From assembly GCA_964510525.1 (NCBI GenBank), contig CAZECE010000058.1, positions 1 to 49,128 of the forward strand: DNA of 49,128 nt, read 5' to 3'. Positions 17,261 to 25,740 of this stretch are shown one piece after another. The notes under the pieces are model-generated. The model searched no databases, was not told where the DNA came from, and saw only the letters and a list, made by a program, of their open reading frames with translations. This DNA comes from CAZECE01 sp964510525. Lineage in GTDB: Bacteria > Pseudomonadota > Gammaproteobacteria > Pseudomonadales > JANQJO01. The position numbers and the translations under genes are program-made. Every line of letters begins with the position of its first letter. The stretch's first letter is position 1.

Positions 17261-17908
17261 ATGAGCGCAATGCGTGGTTTGTTTTTGGTAATCTTTTTTG
17301 GGGTTGCTCATTTATGGGTCGTCATCGCCTGGGCTTCTGATCCTGGGGTATCCCAGGACAGCTTGCGTGCATTTACTAACAAGTTAGCCGGCATCAGCCA
17401 GTATCAAGCCCGCTTTTCTCAAGTGACACGGGATGCAATGGGGGAAGTATTGCAAGAGCAGCAGGGCACTTTGTTAGCAAAGCGGCCGAATCGATTTGTC
17501 TGGCGTACGGCGGCACCTTACAACCAGGCCATCATCAGTAATGGTGAAACCGTATGGATAATGGATGACGATCTTGAACAAGTGACCGTACAGGCGCTAG
17601 ACAAAGACATGGCCAATACCCCTGCGCTGTTGCTGGGCGGTAGCATAGAGGAGATTCAAAACAGCTTTGAGGTCAGTTCAGTAGGCAGCGGCCGTGAGAT
17701 CTATTTGTTAAAGCCCAAGGCCAATGAAGCCTTATTTTCGTCATTACAGGTCTCATTCGAAGACAATAGATTGGTGAGCATGATATTGGTTGATCACTTG
17801 GATCAACGAATGGAGATTCGCTTTACCGACATTGAGGTTTCGCCTGTCTTTTCTGAAGGAGTGTTCCAGCCAACCATTCCGCCAGGGTATGATGTGATTG
17901 AGCAATAA
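17261..17908 (+). CDS. lolA: Outer-membrane lipoprotein carrier protein LolA
   Basis: A periplasmic chaperone moving lipoproteins from LolCDE to LolB. It has an N-terminal signal peptide (hydrophobic stretch residues ~5-22 ending A-W-A-S), then the LolA fold with F-x-Q-x-x-R-D and R-P-N-R-F-V-W-R-T. Length 215 aa is typical. It sits between ftsK and rarA, the common gammaproteobacterial order, and overlaps rarA by 11 nt. Confidence 0.94.
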   Translation: MSAMRGLFLVIFFGVAHLWVVIAWASDPGVSQDSLRAFTNKLAGISQYQARFSQVTRDAMGEVLQEQQGTLLAKRPNRFVWRTAAPYNQAIISNGETVWIMDDDLEQVTVQALDKDMANTPALLLGGSIEEIQNSFEVSSVGSGREIYLLKPKANEALFSSLQVSFEDNRLVSMILVDHLDQRMEIRFTDIEVSPVFSEGVFQPTIPPGYDVIEQ

Positions 17909-19262
17909 TAAGTCATCGCCAAGATTATCGAGCCAACAAAAAATTCCGCTCGCGGCCAGAATGCGACCGGCCTCGTTAGAAAATTATGTGGGTCAGCAAC
18001 ATTTACTAGGTGAAGGTCGGCCGTTGCGTCGATTGCTGGCCAACCAACAATTGCAATCCCTGTTATTTTGGGGGCCACCCGGGGTGGGTAAAACCAGCTT
18101 GGCTCGCCTGCTAGCCAATAACTGCGACTTGCCATTTTATGGCCTGTCCGCTGTCATGTGTTCAACCAAAGACATTCGTGCCATTGTTAATGATATGGCA
18201 ACACCGCAATTCAACACAGCCGTGGTCTTTCTGGATGAAATTCACCGTTTCAATAAAGCGCAACAGGACGCGTTGCTGCCTTATGTTGAAGACGGGCGAT
18301 TTATTTTGATCGGCGCGACCACTGAAAACCCGTCGTTTAACGTCAATAAAGCTTTGTTGTCACGCATGCAGCTCTATCGACTGGAGGCGTTGCAGGTTGA
18401 AGACATAGAACGTTTATTATCACGAGCAGTGATGGCTGTGAGTGGTGATATTCATAATGGCCATAATGGTGTCGACATTTCTGTAGCGGCTGACGTATTA
18501 AAGCAAATGGCTGTTGCCAGCCAAGGTGATGCGCGCAAGGCGCTGAACTTATTAGAGCTGGCTGCGGCACAAGTCGAATCCGACGGTGTAATCACCATGG
18601 CGATTTTGGAACGCTGTGTTGAAACGATCGTTAGCATGGCGATGGATCGGCAGGGCGATGTGTTTTATGAATTGATCTCTGCGCTTCACAAGGCCGTTCG
18701 AGGTTCGAGCCCGGATGCGGCGCTGTACTGGCTAGCCCGAATGCTCGAAGGTGGCTGCGATCCCCTTTACATCGCTCGTCGAGTGGTCCGAATGGCGAGC
18801 GAGGACATAGGCAACGCCGACCCAAGAGCTCTGACGATTGCGTTAAATGCTTGGGAGGCGCAAGAACGATTGGGATCCCCGGAAGGTGAGTTGGCGCTCG
18901 CTCAGGCGGTCAGTTATTTGTCGGTAGCGGCCAAAAGCAATGCCGTGTATGCCGCTTTCAAAGCCGCGAGCCAATTAGCGAAACAAACAGGGCAATTACC
19001 TGTACCAATGCACCTTAGAAATGCGCCTACCAAATTGATGCAACAAGAGGGTTATGGGCGAGATTATCAATACGCCCATGATTACCCAGAAGGTTATGTG
19101 CCAGGGGAATCGTATTGGCCTGAACCCTTAGCTGGGACTCAGCTGTACGAACCGGTCAATCGAGGCTTAGAAACTCAAATAGCAGAGAAACTAAAACGGC
19201 ATCGAAAGCTGGATGCGGAATCATCCTGGCGACGAGCGGATTCTTCTCATAGACTTGAATGA
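17898..19262 (+). CDS. rarA: Replication-associated recombination protein RarA (MgsA)
   Basis: An AAA+ clamp-loader-like ATPase acting at stalled forks. It contains A-A-R-M-R-P, Walker A G-P-P-G-V-G-K-T near residue 58, Walker B V-V-F-L-D-E-I-H-R-F near residue 109 and T-T-E-N-P-S-F sensor 1. The C-terminal MgsA domain includes R-R-V-V-R-M-A-S-E-D-I-G. The start is TTG at 17898 inside the lolA end; an in-frame ATG at 17961 would cut into the conserved N-terminus and is disfavoured. 454 aa is normal. Confidence 0.95.
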   Translation: MSNNKSSPRLSSQQKIPLAARMRPASLENYVGQQHLLGEGRPLRRLLANQQLQSLLFWGPPGVGKTSLARLLANNCDLPFYGLSAVMCSTKDIRAIVNDMATPQFNTAVVFLDEIHRFNKAQQDALLPYVEDGRFILIGATTENPSFNVNKALLSRMQLYRLEALQVEDIERLLSRAVMAVSGDIHNGHNGVDISVAADVLKQMAVASQGDARKALNLLELAAAQVESDGVITMAILERCVETIVSMAMDRQGDVFYELISALHKAVRGSSPDAALYWLARMLEGGCDPLYIARRVVRMASEDIGNADPRALTIALNAWEAQERLGSPEGELALAQAVSYLSVAAKSNAVYAAFKAASQLAKQTGQLPVPMHLRNAPTKLMQQEGYGRDYQYAHDYPEGYVPGESYWPEPLAGTQLYEPVNRGLETQIAEKLKRHRKLDAESSWRRADSSHRLE

Positions 19263-19291
19263 ATGAGTGTGACTGAGATTGGCCAGGGACC

Positions 19292-20338
19292 GTGTTACTA
19301 AAATTTAACGTCGAAAAATTCAAAAGCAGTCCTCAAAAGCTTGGGCTTTGTGTTGATGCCGTTATGCTGTTGATTATTGCGTTTAATCTGCTGTGGTTAT
19401 TGTTCGATATGCTGTTTATGAGCCATTGGGTACGATCTGGTTTAATGTGGTTGGCGCCTCAGTTTACGCAGTGGTATCAGGAGAGTGTTCACCCTAATTT
19501 TTTTTCGTATGAATTGGTTTTGATAGCGGTTTATTGGACAGAGTTTTTATTTCGCTGGGCTGTGAGTATTGCTCGCCAAACGCATCACCGTTTTTGGTTT
19601 TACCCTTTTGTTCGTTGGTACGATGTCTTAGGCTCCTTGCCCATTGCCTCGTTTCGTTTTCTGAGATTACTGCGCTTAGTCTCCGTGATGATACGGTTGC
19701 AATCGACCGGTATTGTTGATTTTTCCAATACCCCGATAGGGAGATTTGTCTCAAAATATAAAAAGATTTTAACGGAAGAAATTTCGGATCAGGTCGTGGT
19801 GAATGTGCTGGAAAATGTGAAGACTGAAGTCCATCAGGGGCAGCCGATCGTGCATCGCGTTGTGCAAGATGTATTGTTACCTAAACGAGACCAACTCGGC
19901 ACCTGGGCCAGTCATCGCTTAACGGACTGGGTCGATACCGTGTACTTGTCACGTCAGCACGAGGTGTCTGAGTATGTGCGCGTGCTGGTCAACCAGGCAG
20001 TGATTCAAAATAAAGAGCTGGATCGATTGGCACAAGTGCCTATGATTGGTGGCACGATAAAATTTCAGATTGAAACCGCTATTGCCGACATCACCTACAC
20101 GGTTCTCGATCAATTACTCAAAGATTTGCACTCCGATCGCTGCACTCAATATTTACAAGAAACCACAAGGGTGATCTTGGAGCACGCGGGTTCTCATGAC
20201 AGCGAATTGAGTGCATTATTGGAAACAGTGCTGACGGAGTCACTTGAAGTGATCATTGCAGAAGTAAAAGTGAAGAAATGGCAAACTGCTCCGATGCATT
20301 CCAGTGATACAAAGAATGATACAAAAAATACGACGTAG
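19292..20338 (+). CDS. Voltage-sensor-like membrane protein without a pore
   Basis: A 348-aa inner-membrane protein. Two clear membrane helices (residues ~20-45 and ~68-92) are followed by a W-Y-D-V-L-G-S-L-P-I segment and an S4-like helix F-R-F-L-R-L-L-R-L-V-S-V-M-I-R with Arg every third residue, as in S3-S4 of voltage-gated channels. No S5-P-S6 pore or selectivity filter follows. The C-terminal ~210 residues are soluble and mostly helical. The start is GTG at 19292 with weak ribosome-binding sequence; it lies 29 nt after rarA. Function is unknown: a voltage or lipid sensor is inference only. Confidence 0.6.
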   Translation: MLLKFNVEKFKSSPQKLGLCVDAVMLLIIAFNLLWLLFDMLFMSHWVRSGLMWLAPQFTQWYQESVHPNFFSYELVLIAVYWTEFLFRWAVSIARQTHHRFWFYPFVRWYDVLGSLPIASFRFLRLLRLVSVMIRLQSTGIVDFSNTPIGRFVSKYKKILTEEISDQVVVNVLENVKTEVHQGQPIVHRVVQDVLLPKRDQLGTWASHRLTDWVDTVYLSRQHEVSEYVRVLVNQAVIQNKELDRLAQVPMIGGTIKFQIETAIADITYTVLDQLLKDLHSDRCTQYLQETTRVILEHAGSHDSELSALLETVLTESLEVIIAEVKVKKWQTAPMHSSDTKNDTKNTT

Positions 20339-20413
20339 CCGCGATGAGCGCAGCGAATCGAGGGGGCTTGTTGTGGCTGTAACTCAGCCTAAAAACTCTA
20401 AGCCTATAAAAGC

Positions 20414-21418
20414 CTAAGCCTGTAACTGTTGTACAGGTTGTTTGCCTTGTTGCTGGGCGCGATTTCGGCCTTGACGCTTTGCTTCGTACAGGTGGGTGTC
20501 GGCTTCGCGGATAATCTCAGGCCAGGTTTTTTCTCGATCCTCAACGAGGGCAAACGAAACTCCGGCACTGATGGTAATGGTTTTATAAGGGCTTTGAGCG
20601 TGCATCATTTTCATGTCAGCGACCGATTTGACCACGCGCTCTGAAACAAAATAAGCATCAGCAGCTGTAGTGCAAGGCATTAACACTAAAAATTCTTCAC
20701 CACCATAACGATAAAGCCTGTCGTCTTTGCGGATACTTTCTTTGATTCGGTCGACCACGGATTTTAAAACATCATCGCCTTTCTGATGGCCATAGAAATC
20801 ATTGTACTTTTTAAAGTAATCGACATCGATCAGCATGAGCGCATAAGGTCGGCCGTGTTTGCCCGTCATTTGGTGCGTGTATTGTAAGTCAATTTTCAGT
20901 GAGCGCCTGTTGCCAATGTTGAGCATAGGGTCTTCGAGAGAAAGCGCTTTCAGTTCTTCATTGGCCTCTTTTAATGCCTTTGTTTCTTCAGACACCGCGT
21001 GTTCGAGGTGTTCACGCTGTTTCTCAATGATCATGAAGTACGCCCGAGTGAGGTCCGTTTGGGTAATCAACCCAATCAGGTTTTCGTCCTGATTTACCAC
21101 CAGCAAATGCCGGATATGATGCGTGCGCGATAACACCAGGGCTTCCAATAAATGCGCTTTGCCTGAAATTGTCACCACAGGGCAGGTCATGACTTCTGAT
21201 ACCGGGTGATCGTATAGCTCGGGTTCTGTTTGAAATCGAGTGGCCAATTTAACGGCGTCTCTTTCTGTGATGATGCCAATGGGTTTTGAGTCCTCACTGA
21301 TGATGATGCAAGAGTATCGACGATTACTCATCATGGTTAACGCCGTCATTAATTGTGTATCCGGCGGTATGGTAACTGGGTTTGGGGTCATCAATTCACT
21401 GGTGAGAATTTCAATCAT
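20414..21418 (-). CDS. Diguanylate cyclase with N-terminal CBS pair
   Basis: Two CBS domains (residues ~8-65 and ~72-130) form a Bateman module that usually binds adenine nucleotides. A short helical linker (E-K-Q-R-E-H-L-E-H-A-V-S-E-E) leads to a GGDEF domain with an intact G-G-E-E-F active site near residue 239. It should make c-di-GMP from two GTP. There are no membrane segments, so it is cytosolic. An RxxD inhibitory site is not obvious upstream of GGEEF. It is a single-gene unit preceded by a long 5' gap. The PilZ gene near the end of the window is a possible c-di-GMP reader. Confidence 0.92.
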   Translation of the reverse strand: MIEILTSELMTPNPVTIPPDTQLMTALTMMSNRRYSCIIISEDSKPIGIITERDAVKLATRFQTEPELYDHPVSEVMTCPVVTISGKAHLLEALVLSRTHHIRHLLVVNQDENLIGLITQTDLTRAYFMIIEKQREHLEHAVSEETKALKEANEELKALSLEDPMLNIGNRRSLKIDLQYTHQMTGKHGRPYALMLIDVDYFKKYNDFYGHQKGDDVLKSVVDRIKESIRKDDRLYRYGGEEFLVLMPCTTAADAYFVSERVVKSVADMKMMHAQSPYKTITISAGVSFALVEDREKTWPEIIREADTHLYEAKRQGRNRAQQQGKQPVQQLQA

Positions 21419-21761
21419 GGTTGTATACTCTCTGTTTACCTTTTCAGTGTTAAAGCCCGGTTCAGTGGAACTGGTTACAACACACTTCCCCGCAATGTGC
21501 TGCAGTACTAATTAGATTAGCTGGAAGTGAGTAAAAATCGAGCAGCAATCTGGATTTATAATGTTGTTCAGCTGTTAGATTGGGAAACAAAATGTTAAGA
21601 AATGTATACGTTGAGCGCTAGCTGTCCTCTTGGTTTATTTCAGTGATGAATAAAAAGAATCAGTTAGCGCGTGTATTGGGCTCTAATATGAAGGGTGTCG
21701 GAGTATTGGCTGTTTTTATATGCGATATAAATCACATTTTTCTTTTTAAAAGAATTGAAAA
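21419..21761. other. Intergenic region, 343 nt
   Basis: AT-rich gap between two minus-strand genes, expected to carry the promoter of the CBS-GGDEF gene and the 3' end of the DUF1338 transcript. I see no convincing small gene, RNA or terminator. Confidence 0.4.
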
Positions 21762-22595
21762 TTAAGAGCGAATATTTGTGCTGGAGAAAATTTTATCGGC
21801 ATTGTTTGCAACGAAGCCTTCAAAACGTTGGCCATCAGGCAATGGATGCCGTTGGGCAAATTCGTAAAAGACAGAGGGCAACGATTTCTTGGCTCCAGGT
21901 GGGTGATCAAACTGGATTTCCGTGGGGTCGGCTAGGGTTGACGATTGTTCCAGAAACACCTCTGCTGATCCTTTAATAGTGCCGCCATCGTGATTTAACT
22001 CAAACCCCTGTTGTTCTATCCACTGATTAAGTTCCGATAACTGTTTGAAATGCTTTAATTGATTGACGTCGATGGTGAAGTGATTGGCCGTATAGCCAAA
22101 CAGATACCACCAGGCCGCGTATTCGGAATGCGTCGCAAGTTGTTGGTGGGTTTTTTCTTCGATTGGCCAATGCCTACCGGAATAAAATACTTCGGGGCCA
22201 CGGATCTGGCTGTCTTCTATTCGGTCTAAACATGCTAACAAGGCTTGAGAGCATTCTTCTGGTAGCTCGAGGTAGCGCAATTCGCTGATGAAAATTTTAG
22301 GTTGGCTCGTGTCGTCACTGTGTTCGAGGTGAACAGCATCCAGTTTTTTGGCGTTAAACTCGTAATGGTCTTTAACCTCATATCCAAAAGGTTTTAATAA
22401 GCCGCATAGCGTGCTCAGGTTTACTTTGGGGTGTGCCAGGGTTCTAAAAGCGATATGATCATTTTTTGGCGATTCGCCTGCTTTTATAAAGGCTTCTTTT
22501 AATGCCAAAATACGGGGATTTAACGCTGTATAGGCTTGCCAAAGGTGGTGAAACCAATCATTCAGCTTTTGTATATTGGGTGTAGCAGTATTCAT
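21762..22595 (-). CDS. DUF1338 protein (2-oxoadipate dioxygenase/decarboxylase-like fold)
   Basis: Belongs to DUF1338, a VOC-type metalloenzyme family whose characterised member HglS turns 2-oxoadipate into 2-hydroxyglutarate in lysine catabolism. Candidate metal ligands are His in N-D-H-I-A-F-R-T and His in T-A-N-H-F-T-I-D. At 277 aa it is much shorter than HglS/YdcJ (~450 aa), so the same substrate cannot be assumed. I chose the ATG at 22595 because AGAGG lies 7 nt upstream; an upstream start at 22631 would add 12 residues without a ribosome site. Divergent from pdxB. Confidence 0.75.
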   Translation of the reverse strand: MNTATPNIQKLNDWFHHLWQAYTALNPRILALKEAFIKAGESPKNDHIAFRTLAHPKVNLSTLCGLLKPFGYEVKDHYEFNAKKLDAVHLEHSDDTSQPKIFISELRYLELPEECSQALLACLDRIEDSQIRGPEVFYSGRHWPIEEKTHQQLATHSEYAAWWYLFGYTANHFTIDVNQLKHFKQLSELNQWIEQQGFELNHDGGTIKGSAEVFLEQSSTLADPTEIQFDHPPGAKKSLPSVFYEFAQRHPLPDGQRFEGFVANNADKIFSSTNIRS

Positions 22596-22681
22596 TGCGA
22601 GGCCTCTTAACCAAACCAGTCGTGGTCTCAATCTTAGTATGGGCCTTTATATTAGTCATCAGTTTATAGTTATGAGAAGTT

Positions 22682-23923
22682 ATGAGAAGCATTAAAAAAG
22701 TCATCTACGACGAAGCCATTCCTGGATTGGAAGCGCTGCTAAATGGCTTGGGTATTTCAGATCTTGAATGGAAGGCCATGCCCGCTGAAGCCATTGATGC
22801 GAAACAGCTGTTTGGTGCCGATGCGTTATTTATCCGATCGCAAACCAAGGTCACCTCAGAGATGATTCGGGGTAGTTCGGTGGGCTTTGTAGGGTCTTGT
22901 ACGATTGGTACCGATCATGTTGATCTGGATGCACTACAACAAGCAGGTATTTTGTTTGCGCACGCTCCAGGCTGCAACGCCAGAGCCGTTGTGGAATATG
23001 TAATGGCAACTGCATTACACTGGACCCAAGAAAAACAGCGCCTGGATGACCAGCTGACGTTAGGCATCATCGGTTATGGCCACATTGGGCGTGTATTAGA
23101 ACAGGTGTTTGGCATAGTGACAGGCCAGCCGCTGGCTTGTCGAGTCTATGATCCGCCATTACAGCATGCCAATGATAAACGTGAAGAACCAGCTGTTGTC
23201 AGGCCTTTAGCAGGATGGCGATCCCTTGGGGAAGTGCTTGCGTGCGATGTTGTGTCCGTGCACGTGCCGTTAACAGACGCGAGCCAGTCAAAGTGGCCAA
23301 CGCGAGGTTTTCTGGGGCAGAAAGAGTTAGGCTCTTTAAAAGACCAGTGTTTTATTAACACCGCCCGGGGGGAAGTGGTGACCTCAGCTGGAATAAAAGT
23401 GGCGAGCCAACACGCTGACATAGCCCTCGATGTGTTTCCAAGTGAACCCGCTGTGGATCCTCAGCTATTAGCGAGTCTCTGGCAGGCCACGCCACATATT
23501 GCCGGCTACAGTGCACGAGGTAAGTGGGGAGGAACATGGCAGGTGTTCCAGCAGTTTTCGCAATGGTTATTATCGGAATCGAGAGCGCCTGAAAGTTTAA
23601 ATGCACCTGGAGACTCAGACACCCCTCAATTCGAAGCCCTGTATTCCTTATGGATGGAAGACACCTGGGGACTCAGTGCGTGGGCTCAATTGGCGAACTG
23701 GGTCGTATCTTTAGAGGATTTAAGCGCACAAATGGTATCAATGGGTTCTTCTTTGCCCTGTTCTGAATCGATAGCTCAGGCGTTTCAAAATTTAAGGCGT
23801 AACTATAAGCCGAGGCCGGAGTGGTTTGACGTTCAGTTGGGGGCGCCTTTGTTGACAAAAGATACCCGAGATCAACTGCGGTCCGCGGGTTTAGGTAAGG
23901 TGTTAGGGGTACTAGAAGCTTGA
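22682..23923 (+). CDS. pdxB: Erythronate-4-phosphate dehydrogenase
   Basis: Oxidises 4-phosphoerythronate in the DXP-dependent pyridoxal phosphate pathway. It is a D-2-hydroxyacid dehydrogenase: G-x-G-x-x-G motif in G-I-I-G-Y-G-H-I-G, catalytic Arg in N-T-A-R-G-E, and catalytic His in P-H-I-A-G-Y-S-A-R-G-K, which is diagnostic of PdxB. The C-terminal PdxB dimerisation domain is present. 413 aa versus 378 in E. coli. The last 52 nt overlap the 3' end of the convergent tolC-like gene. Confidence 0.93.
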   Translation: MRSIKKVIYDEAIPGLEALLNGLGISDLEWKAMPAEAIDAKQLFGADALFIRSQTKVTSEMIRGSSVGFVGSCTIGTDHVDLDALQQAGILFAHAPGCNARAVVEYVMATALHWTQEKQRLDDQLTLGIIGYGHIGRVLEQVFGIVTGQPLACRVYDPPLQHANDKREEPAVVRPLAGWRSLGEVLACDVVSVHVPLTDASQSKWPTRGFLGQKELGSLKDQCFINTARGEVVTSAGIKVASQHADIALDVFPSEPAVDPQLLASLWQATPHIAGYSARGKWGGTWQVFQQFSQWLLSESRAPESLNAPGDSDTPQFEALYSLWMEDTWGLSAWAQLANWVVSLEDLSAQMVSMGSSLPCSESIAQAFQNLRRNYKPRPEWFDVQLGAPLLTKDTRDQLRSAGLGKVLGVLEA

Positions 23924-25503
23924 AATAACCAGTCGTCAATGGACTGTAAATCACCAACATGAAGAGTGCCAATAAGCCGTTTAAAGGTAATGGCACTTTT
24001 GAAATAATTAATCTGTGCTTTGAACAAGGCATCCTGCTGTTCCTTAAACGTAGATTCTGCTGTCAAGACTTCGTGAACGGTGCTCGCTCCTTGGCTGTAG
24101 GCTGATTTAAGGGACTCAAACAGGGCTTTTTGTTGCCGCGTAGTTGTCGTTAAATGATGCGTGTTTTGGGCTTGAAAATTCAGCTGGCCAAGCTGCTGTT
24201 TAATACGATCGGTCAGTTGTTGTTGGATGTGTTGGGCTTGGTATTGGCTTTGTTTGTGATGCCAGCGGGCTTGCTTGGTTTGGGTTGAAAGCAGACCGCC
24301 TGTATAGAGCGGCATACTGACGGTAAGGGCAAGAATTTGCTGTTTGATTTGTCCTTCATCCAGTGTTGGTGTGCGCCCATCCGATTCGACTTCGCTGTGT
24401 TGCGCAACCAGATCCAGTTTGGGAGCGTGCTGACTTTTTTGAGCCAAGTATTGGTGTTTGCTGATACGTACCGCCAATTCGCTTAACGCCCAATCTGGGT
24501 TATCTTGTTGTGCCGCTTGAAGCCAGCGTTTAAATTCAGACAGTGGCGGTGGGGCGACATCAAAAACCGTTTTATAATGCGGGCGCTCTGTTAAATCCGT
24601 CAGTATAGGAAACGCCGCTTCTCTATCGTCTCCAATCCAGTGCTGGAATCGTTGTAGGGCATTGTCATATTGCATCTGCTTAAGCTGAGCTTGCAGTTCG
24701 GCATTTTGTAGATGAGTGCGCGCGGTTAACAATGCCCCCCCTTTGATCAGCCCCTGTTCGTAATCTTGTTCGGCTTTGGTTTTAAAAGCCCCTTGTCTGA
24801 ACGTCTCGCGTTTTGCGATCTTAAGCTCCGCGCGTGCTTGCAGGGTATTAAGAAACAAATGCGTCGTATTTAAAAGTAAGTCTAATTCGGCTTGTTTTAT
24901 TTTGAGTTTGGATTGCTGAGTGAGCCCTTTGCCACTGGCATAGGTGAACCAGCTGGGTAAATTGACGATCGGTTGGGTGATGCGAAGGTTGTAGGACGTG
25001 CTTTTAAAACGCGTGTTAATGGGTGAGAGGAGGCAATCTAAATCAGTAGCGGCGGCGTTTTCAAAGCCGTTATTAGGAAGGCCAGAAAGGCAACTGGAAA
25101 GGTTCTCTTGGCTCAAATTAAGGCCTTGGTTATTGCCATCATCATACTGAATATCGCTGCGAGAAATATCCGCGCTGACTTTCGGCAGCAGACCGGCGCG
25201 TGTTTGTGGTTCGCTTAAGCGCTCGGCTGCGTATTGAGCCAGTAAACTTTGGTGTGACACATTGTTGTGCTGCGCCAATCGGTAGGTTTCAACCAAGGAT
25301 TTGGCATCAGCCTTTGTAGAACTGTGGGGCAAAGTGGGTTGAGTTGGTTGTGAAGATGGTAGCGTTGTTTGCGGTACAGCTGATGCCAATACGGTCGATG
25401 TAAAAAAAGCCGATGCAAATACAGTCGATTTAAATACAGCCATAAAAGAGTGAGGGAGTACATGTATTAGGTCTGTAAAGTATTTTTTGACAAGTGTTTT
25501 CAT
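23872..25503 (-). CDS. tolC: TolC-family outer-membrane efflux protein
   Basis: An outer-membrane channel of type I secretion or RND/ABC efflux systems. An N-terminal signal peptide (hydrophobic residues ~18-42) is followed by a Ser/Thr/Pro/Gln linker, then two OEP repeats of long helices with Q-A-R-A-E-L and Q-G-A-S-T-V-H-E-V-L-T-A-E. At 543 aa it is a little longer than E. coli TolC (493) because of the N-terminal insert. No inner-membrane pump or adaptor is adjacent. It is divergent from the giant NRPS-like gene across 237 nt; a link between the two is only inferred from position. Confidence 0.88.
   Translation of the reverse strand: MKTLVKKYFTDLIHVLPHSFMAVFKSTVFASAFFTSTVLASAVPQTTLPSSQPTQPTLPHSSTKADAKSLVETYRLAQHNNVSHQSLLAQYAAERLSEPQTRAGLLPKVSADISRSDIQYDDGNNQGLNLSQENLSSCLSGLPNNGFENAAATDLDCLLSPINTRFKSTSYNLRITQPIVNLPSWFTYASGKGLTQQSKLKIKQAELDLLLNTTHLFLNTLQARAELKIAKRETFRQGAFKTKAEQDYEQGLIKGGALLTARTHLQNAELQAQLKQMQYDNALQRFQHWIGDDREAAFPILTDLTERPHYKTVFDVAPPPLSEFKRWLQAAQQDNPDWALSELAVRISKHQYLAQKSQHAPKLDLVAQHSEVESDGRTPTLDEGQIKQQILALTVSMPLYTGGLLSTQTKQARWHHKQSQYQAQHIQQQLTDRIKQQLGQLNFQAQNTHHLTTTTRQQKALFESLKSAYSQGASTVHEVLTAESTFKEQQDALFKAQINYFKSAITFKRLIGTLHVGDLQSIDDWLFQASSTPNTLPKPADRS
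25382..25441. repeat. 2 x 30-bp tandem duplication in the tolC signal region
   Basis: gatgccaatacggtcgatgt... (25382-25411) is repeated at 25412-25441 with a few differences. On the coding strand it duplicates a ten-residue unit, giving F-K-S-T-V-F-A-S-A and F-T-S-T-V-L-A-S-A in and just after the signal peptide. Confidence 0.8.
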
Positions 25504-25740
25504 AGAATAGTTCGTTATTATTGTTTTTTTGAGCGAATATTATTCTTTAACGACGGCCCATGCAAATATATTGAACAGGTTGGCAGTTTGGTGATCATGC
25601 TGAGGCCTGTAGCTAGTGTTTCTTAACAAGACGTTATATGATGTTCACCTTTTTTATAATGCAGTTAGTTTTTGCACATGATCTGTTTGGTGGTGCATGA
25701 GTCTCGGGGTGTTGCGGAAGTCATTGATTAGGAAGTAGAT

